64,000 nt of DNA, from NCBI RefSeq assembly GCF_035195345.1, contig NZ_CP136574.1:1417871-1481870 (forward strand), written 5' to 3'. Source of the stretch: Flavobacterium sp. (GTDB lineage: Bacteria > Bacteroidota > Bacteroidia > Flavobacteriales > Flavobacteriaceae). Positions within the stretch are counted from its first letter, which is position 1. The number at the start of each line of letters is the position of its first letter. Position numbers and translations under genes: made by a program. Positions 1 through 8,727 of the stretch are shown one piece after another. The notes under the pieces were generated by a model. The model was not told the DNA's origin and did no database searches. It saw nothing but the letters and a program-made list of their open reading frames with translations.

Positions 1-1488
1 AAAGGAAAATTATTCGACACCATGATTGCACATTATCTGATTAATCCTGATATGCGTCATAATATGGATGTGTTGTCGGAAACGTATTTGAAATATGCGC
101 CAAAATCGATTGAAACTTTAATTGGTAAAAAAGGTAAAAATCAATTGACAATGCGCGATGTTCCATTGGAAGACATTAAAGAATATGCGACTGAAGATGC
201 TGATATTACTTTCCAATTGAAGGAACATTTCCAACCGATTTTAGAAAAAGTAGGAACGAAAAAATTGTTTGACAAAATCGAAATTCCGCTAGTTCCTGTT
301 TTAGCGGATATGGAAAAAGAAGGAATTCGATTAGATGTAGAATTTCTAAAAAGTATGTCGGTTGACATGCAAAAAGAAATCGATGCTTTTGAACAACAAA
401 TTTATGAAACCGCTGGTGAGAAATTCAATTTGGCTTCTCCAAAACAGTTAGGTGATATTTTATTCGACAAACTAAAAATTGGCGGTGCGAAACAAAAGAA
501 AACCAAAACCGGTCAATATGCGACTGGGGAAGAAGTATTGAGTTATTTGGCAAACGAACATCAAATTGTGCGCGATATTTTAGAATGGCGACAAATGGTT
601 AAATTGCAAAGTACTTATATTGATGCTTTGCCAAATCAAGTCGACAAAAAAACGGGGAGAGTTCACACCGATTACATGCAAACGGTTGCCGCTACGGGTC
701 GTTTGAGTTCGAATAATCCAAACTTACAAAACATTCCAATTCGTACTGAAAGAGGAAGACAAATTAGAAAAGCCTTCATTGCGCGTGATGAAAATTACAC
801 GCTACTTTCTGCCGATTATTCTCAAATTGAATTGCGCATTATTGCGGCTTTGTGTGGTGAAGAAAACATGATTAAAGCGTTTCAAAATCACGAAGATATT
901 CACAAAAGTACAGCTGCAAAGGTATTCAATGTGTCTTTAGACGAAGTAACAAAAGAGCAAAGAAGTCACGCCAAAACCGTAAACTTCGGAATTATTTATG
1001 GGGTTTCGGCTTTTGGATTGAGCAACCAAACCAACTTATCTCGAAAAGAAAGTGCAGAATTAATTGAAGCGTATTATCAAACGTATCCAAAATTGAAATC
1101 GTTTATGACTTCGCAAGTAGATTTTGCCAGAGAAAACGGTTATGTGGAAACCATTTCAGGAAGAAGACGTTATTTAAAAGACATCAACTCAGCCAACGCC
1201 ATTGTTCGTGGCGGTGCGGAACGAAATGCAGTGAATGCGCCAATTCAAGGTTCGGCTGCGGATATCATTAAAATTGCGATGATTAACATCCACAAAAAAC
1301 TGACTTATGAAAACTGGAAATCAAAAATGTTGTTACAAGTACATGACGAATTAGTATTTGATGTACACAACTCCGAATTAGAAAAAATTCAACCGATGAT
1401 CAAACACGAAATGGAAAACGCATTCAAAATGGCAGTTCCGTTAGATGTTGAAATTGGATTGGGTAAGAATTGGTTGGAAGCGCATTAG
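1..1488 (+). CDS. polA: DNA polymerase I, C-terminal part (5' truncated by window edge)
   Basis: The reading frame is open from base 1 (KGKLFDT precedes the first ATG at 22), so the gene starts outside the window. Visible are the end of the 3'-5' exonuclease-like domain (YATEDADIT, nt about 184-210) and the complete family A polymerase domain. Motif A is LLSADYSQIELR (nt about 805-840), motif B is RSHAKTVNFGIIYG (about 961-1002) and motif C is QVHDELVFDV (about 1336-1365). The catalytic aspartates of motifs A and C and the Lys/Tyr of the O-helix are present, so the polymerase should be active. PolA fills gaps after Okazaki primer removal and in excision repair. The gene ends normally, and no terminator follows it directly. 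Confidence 0.97.
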   Translation, partial: KGKLFDTMIAHYLINPDMRHNMDVLSETYLKYAPKSIETLIGKKGKNQLTMRDVPLEDIKEYATEDADITFQLKEHFQPILEKVGTKKLFDKIEIPLVPVLADMEKEGIRLDVEFLKSMSVDMQKEIDAFEQQIYETAGEKFNLASPKQLGDILFDKLKIGGAKQKKTKTGQYATGEEVLSYLANEHQIVRDILEWRQMVKLQSTYIDALPNQVDKKTGRVHTDYMQTVAATGRLSSNNPNLQNIPIRTERGRQIRKAFIARDENYTLLSADYSQIELRIIAALCGEENMIKAFQNHEDIHKSTAAKVFNVSLDEVTKEQRSHAKTVNFGIIYGVSAFGLSNQTNLSRKESAELIEAYYQTYPKLKSFMTSQVDFARENGYVETISGRRRYLKDINSANAIVRGGAERNAVNAPIQGSAADIIKIAMINIHKKLTYENWKSKMLLQVHDELVFDVHNSELEKIQPMIKHEMENAFKMAVPLDVEIGLGKNWLEAH

Positions 1489-1495
1489 GAAAGTG

Positions 1496-1562
1496 TTCAG
1501 TAGACAGTAACAGTTGGCAGTTGGATTAGTTTTGTCATTTCGACGGAGGAGAAATCTCATAA
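1496..1562. repeat. Intergenic repeat patch after polA
   Basis: Two short dispersed-repeat modules sit side by side. One is CAGTTGGCAGTTGG-like (about 1510-1524). The other matches the TGTCATTTCGACGGAGGAG... module (1533-1560) that I recall as abundant between genes in Flavobacteriaceae. Copy number must be checked on the full genome. Confidence 0.45.
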
Positions 1563-1579
1563 TATTAGAATTAGACATT

Positions 1580-2121
1580 ATGAAGCATTTATTTTTACTG
1601 CTTTTTTGTGTAATTTCTTTTGGACAAAATAGAAATAAAATTGACTTATACGAAAATTACAAAACAGCTTTGAATACTTGTAATTCAACTGCTCCAGCAT
1701 TTCTTGTAATTACATTTAAAGATTTAAACACCAATATTCAAAGAGAAGTTTGTATTGAATCTTCGGATTTAATTTTTGCAATTAGAAACGAAATGAAACT
1801 TGATTTTTCTGAAAAAAAAGTCGCTTTTGATTTTGCACAAAAAAACAAAAAAAGATACTTTGAATTCTCAAATGGAAAAGCGCTTGAAAGATTGAATCAA
1901 TAAAACTATTCACAAGAAAGTCTAAATGAATTTATTATTGAAAAAGACATAGAAAACCTATCTAAAAAATCTTTCAGGAAAAAAAATGGAGCTTTGATTC
2001 TGAAGATGAACTTGAAAAAATAAAATATGCTCATGCGCTTTTTAACTTTGGAATTATTACAGGAATAAATAATTGTTTTGGAGGAGAGACATTATATTGT
2101 TTAAATTGGATTGACTATTAA
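1580..2121 (+). pseudogene. Broken gene for a small secreted protein (one stop, one frameshift)
   Basis: From ATG 1580 the frame encodes MKHLFLLLFCVISFGQ (Sec signal peptide) and about 107 residues, up to TAA at 1901-1903. The same frame continues downstream (NYSQESLNEFIIEKDIENL...) to an 8-A run at 1979-1986. Coding then resumes in another frame (KWSFDSEDELEKIKYAHALF...) to a natural TAA at 2119-2121, immediately before a terminator. Restoring one A and one sense codon would give a protein of about 180 residues. The family is not recognised. A sequencing error in the homopolymer could explain the shift but not the stop. The longer start at 1514 runs through repeat DNA and is unlikely. Confidence 0.7.
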
Positions 2122-2125
2122 GAAT

Positions 2126-2165
2126 AACCCGATACGTTTCAAAACCTATCGGGTTTATTTTTTGA
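2126..2165 (+). terminator. Rho-independent terminator
   Basis: Perfect 9-bp inverted repeat AACCCGATA (2126-2134) / TATCGGGTT (2147-2155), followed by a T-rich tract. It lies directly after the reconstructed end of the broken gene, which supports 2121 as the original stop. Confidence 0.85.
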
Positions 2166-2274
2166 AAACATTTAGCTATTTCAAATAATATCCTAATACT
2201 AATTAAATTAATTACTCTAATAACTATTTTTCAGAAAATTAACAATTACTTACAATATTCAACTTTCAATTTAG

Positions 2275-2282
2275 TATTTTTG
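2275..2282 (+). promoter_or_regulatory. Candidate -7 promoter element of the accessory cluster
   Basis: TATTTTTG fits the Bacteroidota TAnnTTTG consensus and lies 22 bases before the TTG start at 2305. No convincing upstream TTTG is seen at the usual spacing, so confidence is modest. Confidence 0.4.
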
Positions 2283-2304
2283 ATAAAAATAGCTATAAAG
2301 AAAC

Positions 2305-3207
2305 TTGGAATCCTTAAAAACCATATTGTATTTTTCGATTTTTAGATATCCGCTAACTCTTGAAGAAATTCATAGTTACACAAATAATGCGTCTGTAAAT
2401 GAAACAATTAACGAATTAGAAACTTTAATATCAGATGATATTATAAGTAAAATTGATACATTTTATGTTTACAATAAAGATTTTGATAGTGTTACCAAAA
2501 GGCTAAAAGGAAACATACAAGCACAAAATGCTCTTTATATTGCTAAAAAAAGAGCGAAATTCATTGCTAAATTTCCTTTTGTTATGGCAGTTGGAGTTTC
2601 AGGCTCGCTTTCAAAGGGTTATTATGATAACGAAAGTGATATAGATTTTTTTGTGATTACAAAACCTAATAAATTATGGATTTGTAGAACCTTATTAATG
2701 TCGTACAAAAAAATATTTCTCTTAAATTCTCGCAAATATTTCTGTATTAATTATTTCATTTCATCCCAACAGTTAGAAATTGAAGAAAAAAATAGATTTA
2801 CTGCAACCGAACTAAAAACGCTAATTCCCATGGAAGGTAAAGAAATTTTTAGCGCTTTTTATGCAAATAATCTTTGGATTAAAAACTATTTTTCAAAATT
2901 TGAAACCAATTTAGACACCATTTCAAATACAAAAAAACCTTTTATATCAAAAAGTATTGAATTAATTTTCAATACTAGTTTAGGAAAAATTACAGATAAT
3001 ATTTTTAAAAAAATTACCTTAAAAAAATGGAAATCTAAATTCAATCTTTTGAATAATGAGGATTTTAATATCGCATTAAAATCAACTCAAAATATCTCAA
3101 AGCATCATCCTTCCAACTTTCAAAAAAAAGTAATCTTGGCTTTAAATTCTAAAATTGAAGAAGTAAAAACTAATTTCAACATCATTTTATCTAAAGAAAA
3201 TGTCTAA
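2305..3207 (+). CDS. Nucleotidyltransferase-domain protein
   Basis: 300 aa. The minimal nucleotidyltransferase signature G100-S101...D112-x-D114 is clear (SGSLSKGY...SDIDFFVIT). These residues bind the NTP and Mg2+ in the NTP_transf_2 fold. An N-terminal helical region of about 90 residues (SLKTILYFSIFRYPLT) precedes it and looks like a small winged-helix-type domain. The start is TTG at 2305: an in-frame stop at 2296 leaves almost no room upstream, and the next ATG (2584) would remove the conserved N-terminus. It is the first gene of the accessory cluster and overlaps the following radical SAM gene by 8 bp. The substrate is unknown. It could transfer a nucleotide to a small molecule or sugar made by the cluster. 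Confidence 0.75.
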   Translation: MESLKTILYFSIFRYPLTLEEIHSYTNNASVNETINELETLISDDIISKIDTFYVYNKDFDSVTKRLKGNIQAQNALYIAKKRAKFIAKFPFVMAVGVSGSLSKGYYDNESDIDFFVITKPNKLWICRTLLMSYKKIFLLNSRKYFCINYFISSQQLEIEEKNRFTATELKTLIPMEGKEIFSAFYANNLWIKNYFSKFETNLDTISNTKKPFISKSIELIFNTSLGKITDNIFKKITLKKWKSKFNLLNNEDFNIALKSTQNISKHHPSNFQKKVILALNSKIEEVKTNFNIILSKENV

Positions 3208-4645
3208 GGTTTTATTTTCACATTCGTATTATTATAAACTAGATCGCAAACAGTGGGAAAACAAAACGCCATTTCCACCGTTAGGCACTTTATATGCTGC
3301 TGCTTTAATTCGTGAAAACGGATTTGAAGTTGATTTATTTGACACAAATTTAAGAGATAACACGAAAGCGATTCTTCCAATTTTAAAAAATAAAAGCCCT
3401 AAATATTTAGTTATTTATGATGATGGCTTTAATTATCTAACCAAAATGTGCTTAACCAATATGCGTGAAGCCTGTTTTGAAATGATGAAAACAGGAAAAG
3501 ATCACAATTGTATCGTTATTGTTTGTAGTTCCGACGCTTCAGATCATTTTGAAAAATATTTAAATAAAGGGGCTGATTTTGTTATTCGAGGTGAAGGTGA
3601 AATCACACTCTTAGAATTAATTTCAACTATTGAAAACGGGAATGAAACAGCTAACATTCCTGGAATTATTTATAAAAAAGAAGGTGTAATTATTCAAAAC
3701 CCAAGCAGAGCTGTCCTACAAAATTTAGATGATTTACCTCAGCCAGCATGGGATTTAGTGGATATGGAAAGTTATAAAAACATTTGGAAACAAAGTAAAC
3801 AACCTTTCACTTTAAATATTGCTACAACTCGTGGTTGTCCGTATAAATGTAATTGGTGTGCTAAACCTATCTATGGAAACCGATATAATGCGCATTCACC
3901 AACCTACATAGTCAATCAGATTAAATTTTTGAAGGAAAAATTTGGAGTGTCTCGTTTTTGGATGTGCGACGATATTTTTGGTTTAAAACCCAATTGGGTG
4001 CAAGAATTTAATTCTATTTTAAAAGAGAAAGAACTAAAAATCAACTATTTTATACAAAGTCGTGTTGATTTATTATTAAAAGAAGATACCATTGAAGCTT
4101 TGGCAGCATCGGGTTTAGAAGAAGTTTGGGTGGGTGCAGAAAGTGCTTCACAAAAAATTTTAGATGCTATGGATAAAGGCACTAAAGTGGAAGAAATTTA
4201 TGAAGCGACTCGATTATTAAAATCTAAAAAAATTAAAGTAGCTTTCTTTTTGCAATTTGGATATTTAGATGAAAATCAAGAAGATATCCACAAAACGATT
4301 GCTATGGTTAAAGAATTGAAGCCCGACAATATTGGGATTTCTATTTCTTATCCATTACCTGGAACCAAATTTTATGAAAAAGTAAAAGACGACTTATTAT
4401 TAAAAGCCAATTGGACCGATTCAGACGATTTTGAAATGATGTTTCAGGGAACTTACAGTTCTAATTATTATAGAAAGTTACAACGATTTGTTCACAAAGA
4501 ATTCAGAATAAGTCAAGGCATTGAAAATCTAAAAAACTTTTCTTTCTCAAAAGAAAAAATTAAATCTATATTAAAATTGGGGTATTACATTCCAAGTAGT
4601 TTTGTTGATAAAATGCTATTGAAAAAATTACAACATGAAAGCTGA
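3200..4645 (+). CDS. B12-binding-type radical SAM enzyme (1 of 3)
   Basis: 481 aa. The N-terminal region (about 1-190) has the layout of a cobalamin-binding Rossmann domain (PFPPLGTLYAAALIRENG, then GADFVIRGEGE). The radical SAM core follows with C213-x3-C217-x2-C220 (GCPYKCNWC), the ligands of the [4Fe-4S] cluster, and WVGAES in the barrel. The architecture matches B12-dependent radical SAM enzymes such as BchE, HpnP/HpnR and many uncharacterised natural-product methylases or cyclases. The cobalamin-contact His of the DxHxxG type is not evident, so B12 binding is inferred. It overlaps both neighbours by a few bases, so translational coupling is likely. The substrate is unknown. Confidence 0.85.
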   Translation: MSKVLFSHSYYYKLDRKQWENKTPFPPLGTLYAAALIRENGFEVDLFDTNLRDNTKAILPILKNKSPKYLVIYDDGFNYLTKMCLTNMREACFEMMKTGKDHNCIVIVCSSDASDHFEKYLNKGADFVIRGEGEITLLELISTIENGNETANIPGIIYKKEGVIIQNPSRAVLQNLDDLPQPAWDLVDMESYKNIWKQSKQPFTLNIATTRGCPYKCNWCAKPIYGNRYNAHSPTYIVNQIKFLKEKFGVSRFWMCDDIFGLKPNWVQEFNSILKEKELKINYFIQSRVDLLLKEDTIEALAASGLEEVWVGAESASQKILDAMDKGTKVEEIYEATRLLKSKKIKVAFFLQFGYLDENQEDIHKTIAMVKELKPDNIGISISYPLPGTKFYEKVKDDLLLKANWTDSDDFEMMFQGTYSSNYYRKLQRFVHKEFRISQGIENLKNFSFSKEKIKSILKLGYYIPSSFVDKMLLKKLQHES

Positions 4646-5405
4646 TTTCGACCAAGCAGCCAAAAATTACGACACCCATTTCACTTATTCTGAAATTGGC
4701 AAACTACAACGTAAAATGGTATATGCTAATCTCCAAAATAAGTTAAAAAACCTAAATAAACTATTAGAAATTAATTGTGGAACTGGTGAAGATGCGATTT
4801 GGTTAGCAAAACAAGGTTTTGAGGTTACTGCTACAGATATTTCTGAAGAAATGATTGCTGTTGCTCAAACAAAATCAAGTGGAGAAAACCCAAATTTTAA
4901 AGTTCTAGACATCAATAAAATTTTGGAAGAATCAGAAAAATTTGATATAATATTTTCAAATTTTGGCGGATTAAATTGTTTGACGAAATCTGAATTAGAA
5001 CTTTTTTTAAATTCGGCTAAAGAAGTACTTTCGGATAATGGGAAAATATGTTTAGTTATCATGCCTAAAAATACCCTTTGGGAACCACTTTACTTTCTAT
5101 TGAAATTAGATTTTCAAAATGCATTTAGAAGAAAAAAAGAAGTTGTTTACGCTAATGTTGAGGGAGAAAAAGTAGCTACTTATTATTATAATCCAAAAGA
5201 TATTGTACATTTATGTCAAATAAATTTTGAAATAGTTGATGCGAAACCCATTGGATTTTTTATTCCACCATCCTATTTAGAACCTTTTTTCAAAAACAAA
5301 AAGTCAGTTCTATATAGTTTATATGTATTGGAAAACAAAATTAAAAATTGGTCATTTCTATCAAAATTTGCAGATCATTACATCATAACTTTACAAAAAA
5401 AATGA
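4635..5405 (+). CDS. Class I SAM-dependent methyltransferase
   Basis: 256 aa. Methyltransferase motif I is LLEINCGTGEDAIWL (residues about 42-56) and the acidic end of strand 2 is D67 (VTATDISEEM), the usual contacts for SAM. The N-terminus (FDQAAKNYDTHFTYSEIGK) is that of a UbiE/BioC-like methyltransferase11-type protein. It overlaps the preceding radical SAM gene by 11 bp and the next one by 4 bp (ATGA), so it belongs to the same operon. It probably methylates the small molecule handled by these enzymes; acceptor atom and substrate cannot be read from the sequence. Confidence 0.85.
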   Translation: MKADFDQAAKNYDTHFTYSEIGKLQRKMVYANLQNKLKNLNKLLEINCGTGEDAIWLAKQGFEVTATDISEEMIAVAQTKSSGENPNFKVLDINKILEESEKFDIIFSNFGGLNCLTKSELELFLNSAKEVLSDNGKICLVIMPKNTLWEPLYFLLKLDFQNAFRRKKEVVYANVEGEKVATYYYNPKDIVHLCQINFEIVDAKPIGFFIPPSYLEPFFKNKKSVLYSLYVLENKIKNWSFLSKFADHYIITLQKK

Positions 5406-6766
5406 GTATTCTTTTTACACATGCTTATTATTTGTCTGATGATCCTAAGGAACAAAAGATAATGAAACCCTATCCGCCATTGGGTTTATTATACGTTTCT
5501 GGTTATTTGAAAAGTAAAAATATTAGTAATGATGTTTTTGACACCACTTTTTCTAATCAAACCACACAACTTGAGTTTATCTTAGAAAAAAAACCAAAAG
5601 TAATATGTATTTATACCAATTTAATGACCAAAATAGAGGTGATTAAATTGATGAAAATCCTAAAAACTGAAACGTATAATTTTCCAAAAATAGTTTTAGG
5701 CGGTCCAGATGTTACCTACAATGTTGAAAATTATTTAAAAGCTGGAGCCGATTTTTTAGTGATTGGTGAAGGGGAGGAAACAACTTTTGAATTGTATCAA
5801 GCTATAATTAATAATTCAGATATTCATCAAATCTACGGAATTGCTTTTTTAGAAAACAATCAAGTAATTCAAACCGAAGCTAGAACAAAATTTAAAGAAT
5901 TAAACGAATTGCCTTTGCCAAATCGTGAGGCAATTTACATGCAAAAGTATTTGGAAACTTGGAAAAATAATCACGGAAAAAGTTCCATGACCATTTCTAC
6001 ACAACGTGGTTGTCCTTATACTTGTAAATGGTGTAGTACTGCGGTTTATGGACAAAGTTACAGAAGAAGACCTACTCATTTGGTAGTTGAAGAAATGAAA
6101 ATGCTTAAAGAAAAATATAATCCAGATGCTATTTGGTTTGTGGATGATGTTTTTACCATAAGTCATAAATGGTTAACAGAATTTCATTCGGAAATAATAA
6201 AGCAAAATGCCATCATTCCATTTGAATGCATTACAAGAGCGGAACGCTTAAACGATGAAATTTTGCGACTTTTAAAAGAAATAGGCTGTTTTAGAATTTG
6301 GATTGGAGCCGAAAGTGGGTCGCAAAAAATTATTGATTTGATGGACAGACGAGTAGATATCAATCACGTTAAAAAAATGATTCAAAACACGAATGCTATC
6401 GGTATCGAAACTGGAACTTTTGTAATGTTAGGCTATCCTGATGAAACAATTGATGACATTGACAAAACTATTCAATATTTAAAAGAGGCCAAGCCAACAC
6501 AATATACCATAACTATAGCATATCCAATAAAAGGTACAAGTTTATATAATGAAATTGAAGATAAAATTACAATTCAACCCGAATGGGAATCATCAACCGA
6601 TAGAGAAATTGATTTTAAACGAACCTACTCCAAAAAATTTTATAAATATGCCGTTAGTAAGTTGGTTAATGAAGTTGAAGCGAGTAGAAGCAATTCTTAT
6701 CTAAATAAGATAAAACATAAAATTAAGTCAATTACGGCTAGTGGATTAATGAAAATGTATAATTAA
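5402..6766 (+). CDS. B12-binding-type radical SAM enzyme (2 of 3)
   Basis: 454 aa from ATG 5402, which overlaps the preceding TGA as ATGA; the frame is open further back to 5348 but that start is unlikely. An N-terminal cobalamin-binding-like domain (KPYPPLGLLYVSGYLKSK; GADFLVIGEGEE) is followed by the radical SAM motif C204-x3-C208-x2-C211 (GCPYTCKWC) and WIGAESGSQ. It shares its layout with the enzyme at 3200-4645 and looks like a diverged duplicate. The two methyltransferases that alternate with these radical SAM genes suggest a repeated enzyme-pair module. The reaction is unknown; candidates are C-methylation or a ring-forming radical step. Confidence 0.85.
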   Translation: MSILFTHAYYLSDDPKEQKIMKPYPPLGLLYVSGYLKSKNISNDVFDTTFSNQTTQLEFILEKKPKVICIYTNLMTKIEVIKLMKILKTETYNFPKIVLGGPDVTYNVENYLKAGADFLVIGEGEETTFELYQAIINNSDIHQIYGIAFLENNQVIQTEARTKFKELNELPLPNREAIYMQKYLETWKNNHGKSSMTISTQRGCPYTCKWCSTAVYGQSYRRRPTHLVVEEMKMLKEKYNPDAIWFVDDVFTISHKWLTEFHSEIIKQNAIIPFECITRAERLNDEILRLLKEIGCFRIWIGAESGSQKIIDLMDRRVDINHVKKMIQNTNAIGIETGTFVMLGYPDETIDDIDKTIQYLKEAKPTQYTITIAYPIKGTSLYNEIEDKITIQPEWESSTDREIDFKRTYSKKFYKYAVSKLVNEVEASRSNSYLNKIKHKIKSITASGLMKMYN

Positions 6767-7563
6767 TGGAATGTATATTAAAGCATTACAGTAATTCAAA
6801 CACTGCTTTTCTTCACCCAAAAGGTAAAAAAGCAACAAATGAATTATTAAAATATTTAGAATGTAAAGAGAATGAAAATGTTCTAGAATTTGGTTTCGGA
6901 ACAGGAGCTACATTGGTGTATTTTAGTTCTTTAAACGAAAAAACAAATTTTTTTGGATTAGACAGTAATTCATTTATGCTTAAAAAAGCAAAGGAAAGGC
7001 TTAAATTTTGTAAAATAAAAAATGTTGAACTTCAACTAAATAATAAGGCTGCTCCATTTCCATTTAAAACAAATTTTTTTGACAAAATATATATTGAATC
7101 AGTTTTAGCTATACAAGATAATGATGATTTGGAAAAACAAATTGAAGAACTATGTCGAATATTAAAACCAAACGGAAAATTAATAATTAATGAAGGGATT
7201 TGGAGCGATAATTTTCCACTTGATGAAATAAAAAAAATGAATATTTTTTGCACTTCAAATTTTGGAATTATTCAATCAAATGAGAAATATCCTTACATTA
7301 ACGATTGGATTCAATTATTCAAAAAAAAAAGCTTCATTATTGAAAAGACTATTAATCTTAACACTTTATCTTTTTCAAAAAACCATATAAGAAACACATC
7401 ATACAAACAAAAATTATCAAAATTTTTTACATTAATTGGATACATTACATCAAAAATGAATTTTGAATATATTAAACAAAATGTGAAATATAAAAAGGCA
7501 ATGAAAATTACTTCTAATAAAGGTAATTTTTTAATTGGTTACCTTATAGTTTTAAAAAAATAA
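6766..7563 (+). CDS. Class I SAM-dependent methyltransferase
   Basis: 265 aa. Motif I is VLEFGFGTGATLVYF (residues about 39-53), the acidic residue is D66 (FFGLDSNSFM), and a post-I region FFDKIYIESVLAIQD is followed by ELCRILKPNGKLII, the usual methyltransferase11/25 pattern. The start codon shares one base with the previous stop (TAATG), so translation is probably coupled. Codon usage is extremely A/T-rich even for this cluster. The acceptor is unknown. It is the second methyltransferase alternating with a radical SAM gene. Confidence 0.8.
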   Translation: MECILKHYSNSNTAFLHPKGKKATNELLKYLECKENENVLEFGFGTGATLVYFSSLNEKTNFFGLDSNSFMLKKAKERLKFCKIKNVELQLNNKAAPFPFKTNFFDKIYIESVLAIQDNDDLEKQIEELCRILKPNGKLIINEGIWSDNFPLDEIKKMNIFCTSNFGIIQSNEKYPYINDWIQLFKKKSFIIEKTINLNTLSFSKNHIRNTSYKQKLSKFFTLIGYITSKMNFEYIKQNVKYKKAMKITSNKGNFLIGYLIVLKK

Positions 7564-7599
7564 CAAGTTAAATTTAATTAGTATATTTATAAAACAGAA

Positions 7600-8727
7600 A
7601 TGAAAAAAAATATTTTTATATTGATTTTATTACTCTTCATTAGCTGGAAAGATAGCTCCAATTCTTTCTTGGTAGACTCGGCTGAAGGTGTCATTTTTTT
7701 AAAATGGAACCAAGCTTACAATAAAGATACTATAGAGAAGAATATAATTGGCTTAAAATGGGCTTTATCATATGTTGGAGCTAATATTTTAAACAAAGAA
7801 AACATACAAAATGATAAAGAAAATTTACGCATTGATGTTTCCAAAATGAGATTTAGTAAAAATGCCGAAAAATCACTTATAAAAATTCATCAAAAAATAA
7901 AAGAATCCGAAGAATATAAAACGAATCATAGTATTGATCTTGGAAGATATATTTCTTTACTACTAGGATCATCAGAGCATTATTATGCGTTAACTGAAAC
8001 TCCTATGTCATTAGAAGACATTACAAAAAACTATAATTTAAAATCAGAGAAGGCTTACATAAACAATTCTGATGTTTCAAAAGAGCATCGTATCATTCGT
8101 TTTTCAGAACAAAATAGATTTAATCAATTATTTATTTCAAAAGAAATTGATTCAATTACGGGTCAAGTTTATGAATTCGAAACCATTGAATTAATGAAAA
8201 ATGGGCAAATTCGATTTGGAATTTTCGATGCTAATGGAAAACGAAAAATTGCCGCAGATAGCAACCATTCAAATGCAGGAAAACCTGCCAAATGTATTTG
8301 GTGCCACGAATCTTCAATTCAACCTTTGTTTTCAGACCAGAAAGACAAAAAAGGGTATTTATCATTAAAAGACTTACAAAAAACTTTAGAAACCTATAGA
8401 AAGATAAATAATGATTTAAAAATAAAAGTTACAGACACATTAAATCACATCAATTATAAAAAAACCCAAGATCATACGTTTACAGAAATTTTATATACTA
8501 GTTTTATGGAGCCATCAGCTAAACGATTAGCTTTAGAATGGAACATGTCTGAAATGCAAGTCAAAACTAAATTAAAAAACTACAAGACACACCAGCATCA
8601 TGAATTTGTTTATTTAGGCGAATTGTATCATAGAAATGAAATAGAACATTTAGCTCCGCTAAAAAGTATACCAGTTTCTGGAAATATTAGAGAAAAAAGC
8701 AATCAAGAAGTCAATTATTTACAATAA
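7600..8727 (+). CDS. Secreted protein with a single c-type haem motif (CxxCH)
   Basis: 375 aa. The N-terminal hydrophobic stretch MKKNIFILILLLFISW is a plausible signal or anchor. The body is soluble and has no recognised family. Residues C232-I-W-C235-H236 form a perfect CxxCH haem-attachment motif, so the protein may carry covalent haem after export, and may act in periplasmic electron transfer or redox sensing. One motif can arise by chance, but the Trp inside it and the Gly/Lys-rich lead-in resemble true cytochrome c sites. It sits inside the accessory operon, 36 bp after a methyltransferase and overlapping the GT2 gene by one base. The role in the pathway is unknown. Confidence 0.55.
   Translation: MKKNIFILILLLFISWKDSSNSFLVDSAEGVIFLKWNQAYNKDTIEKNIIGLKWALSYVGANILNKENIQNDKENLRIDVSKMRFSKNAEKSLIKIHQKIKESEEYKTNHSIDLGRYISLLLGSSEHYYALTETPMSLEDITKNYNLKSEKAYINNSDVSKEHRIIRFSEQNRFNQLFISKEIDSITGQVYEFETIELMKNGQIRFGIFDANGKRKIAADSNHSNAGKPAKCIWCHESSIQPLFSDQKDKKGYLSLKDLQKTLETYRKINNDLKIKVTDTLNHINYKKTQDHTFTEILYTSFMEPSAKRLALEWNMSEMQVKTKLKNYKTHQHHEFVYLGELYHRNEIEHLAPLKSIPVSGNIREKSNQEVNYLQ

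Noticed and set aside
5348..5401. Upstream in-frame start for the second radical SAM gene
   Set aside because: It lies in the end of the methyltransferase gene, while ATG 5402 gives the typical ATGA overlap and the family's normal N-terminus.
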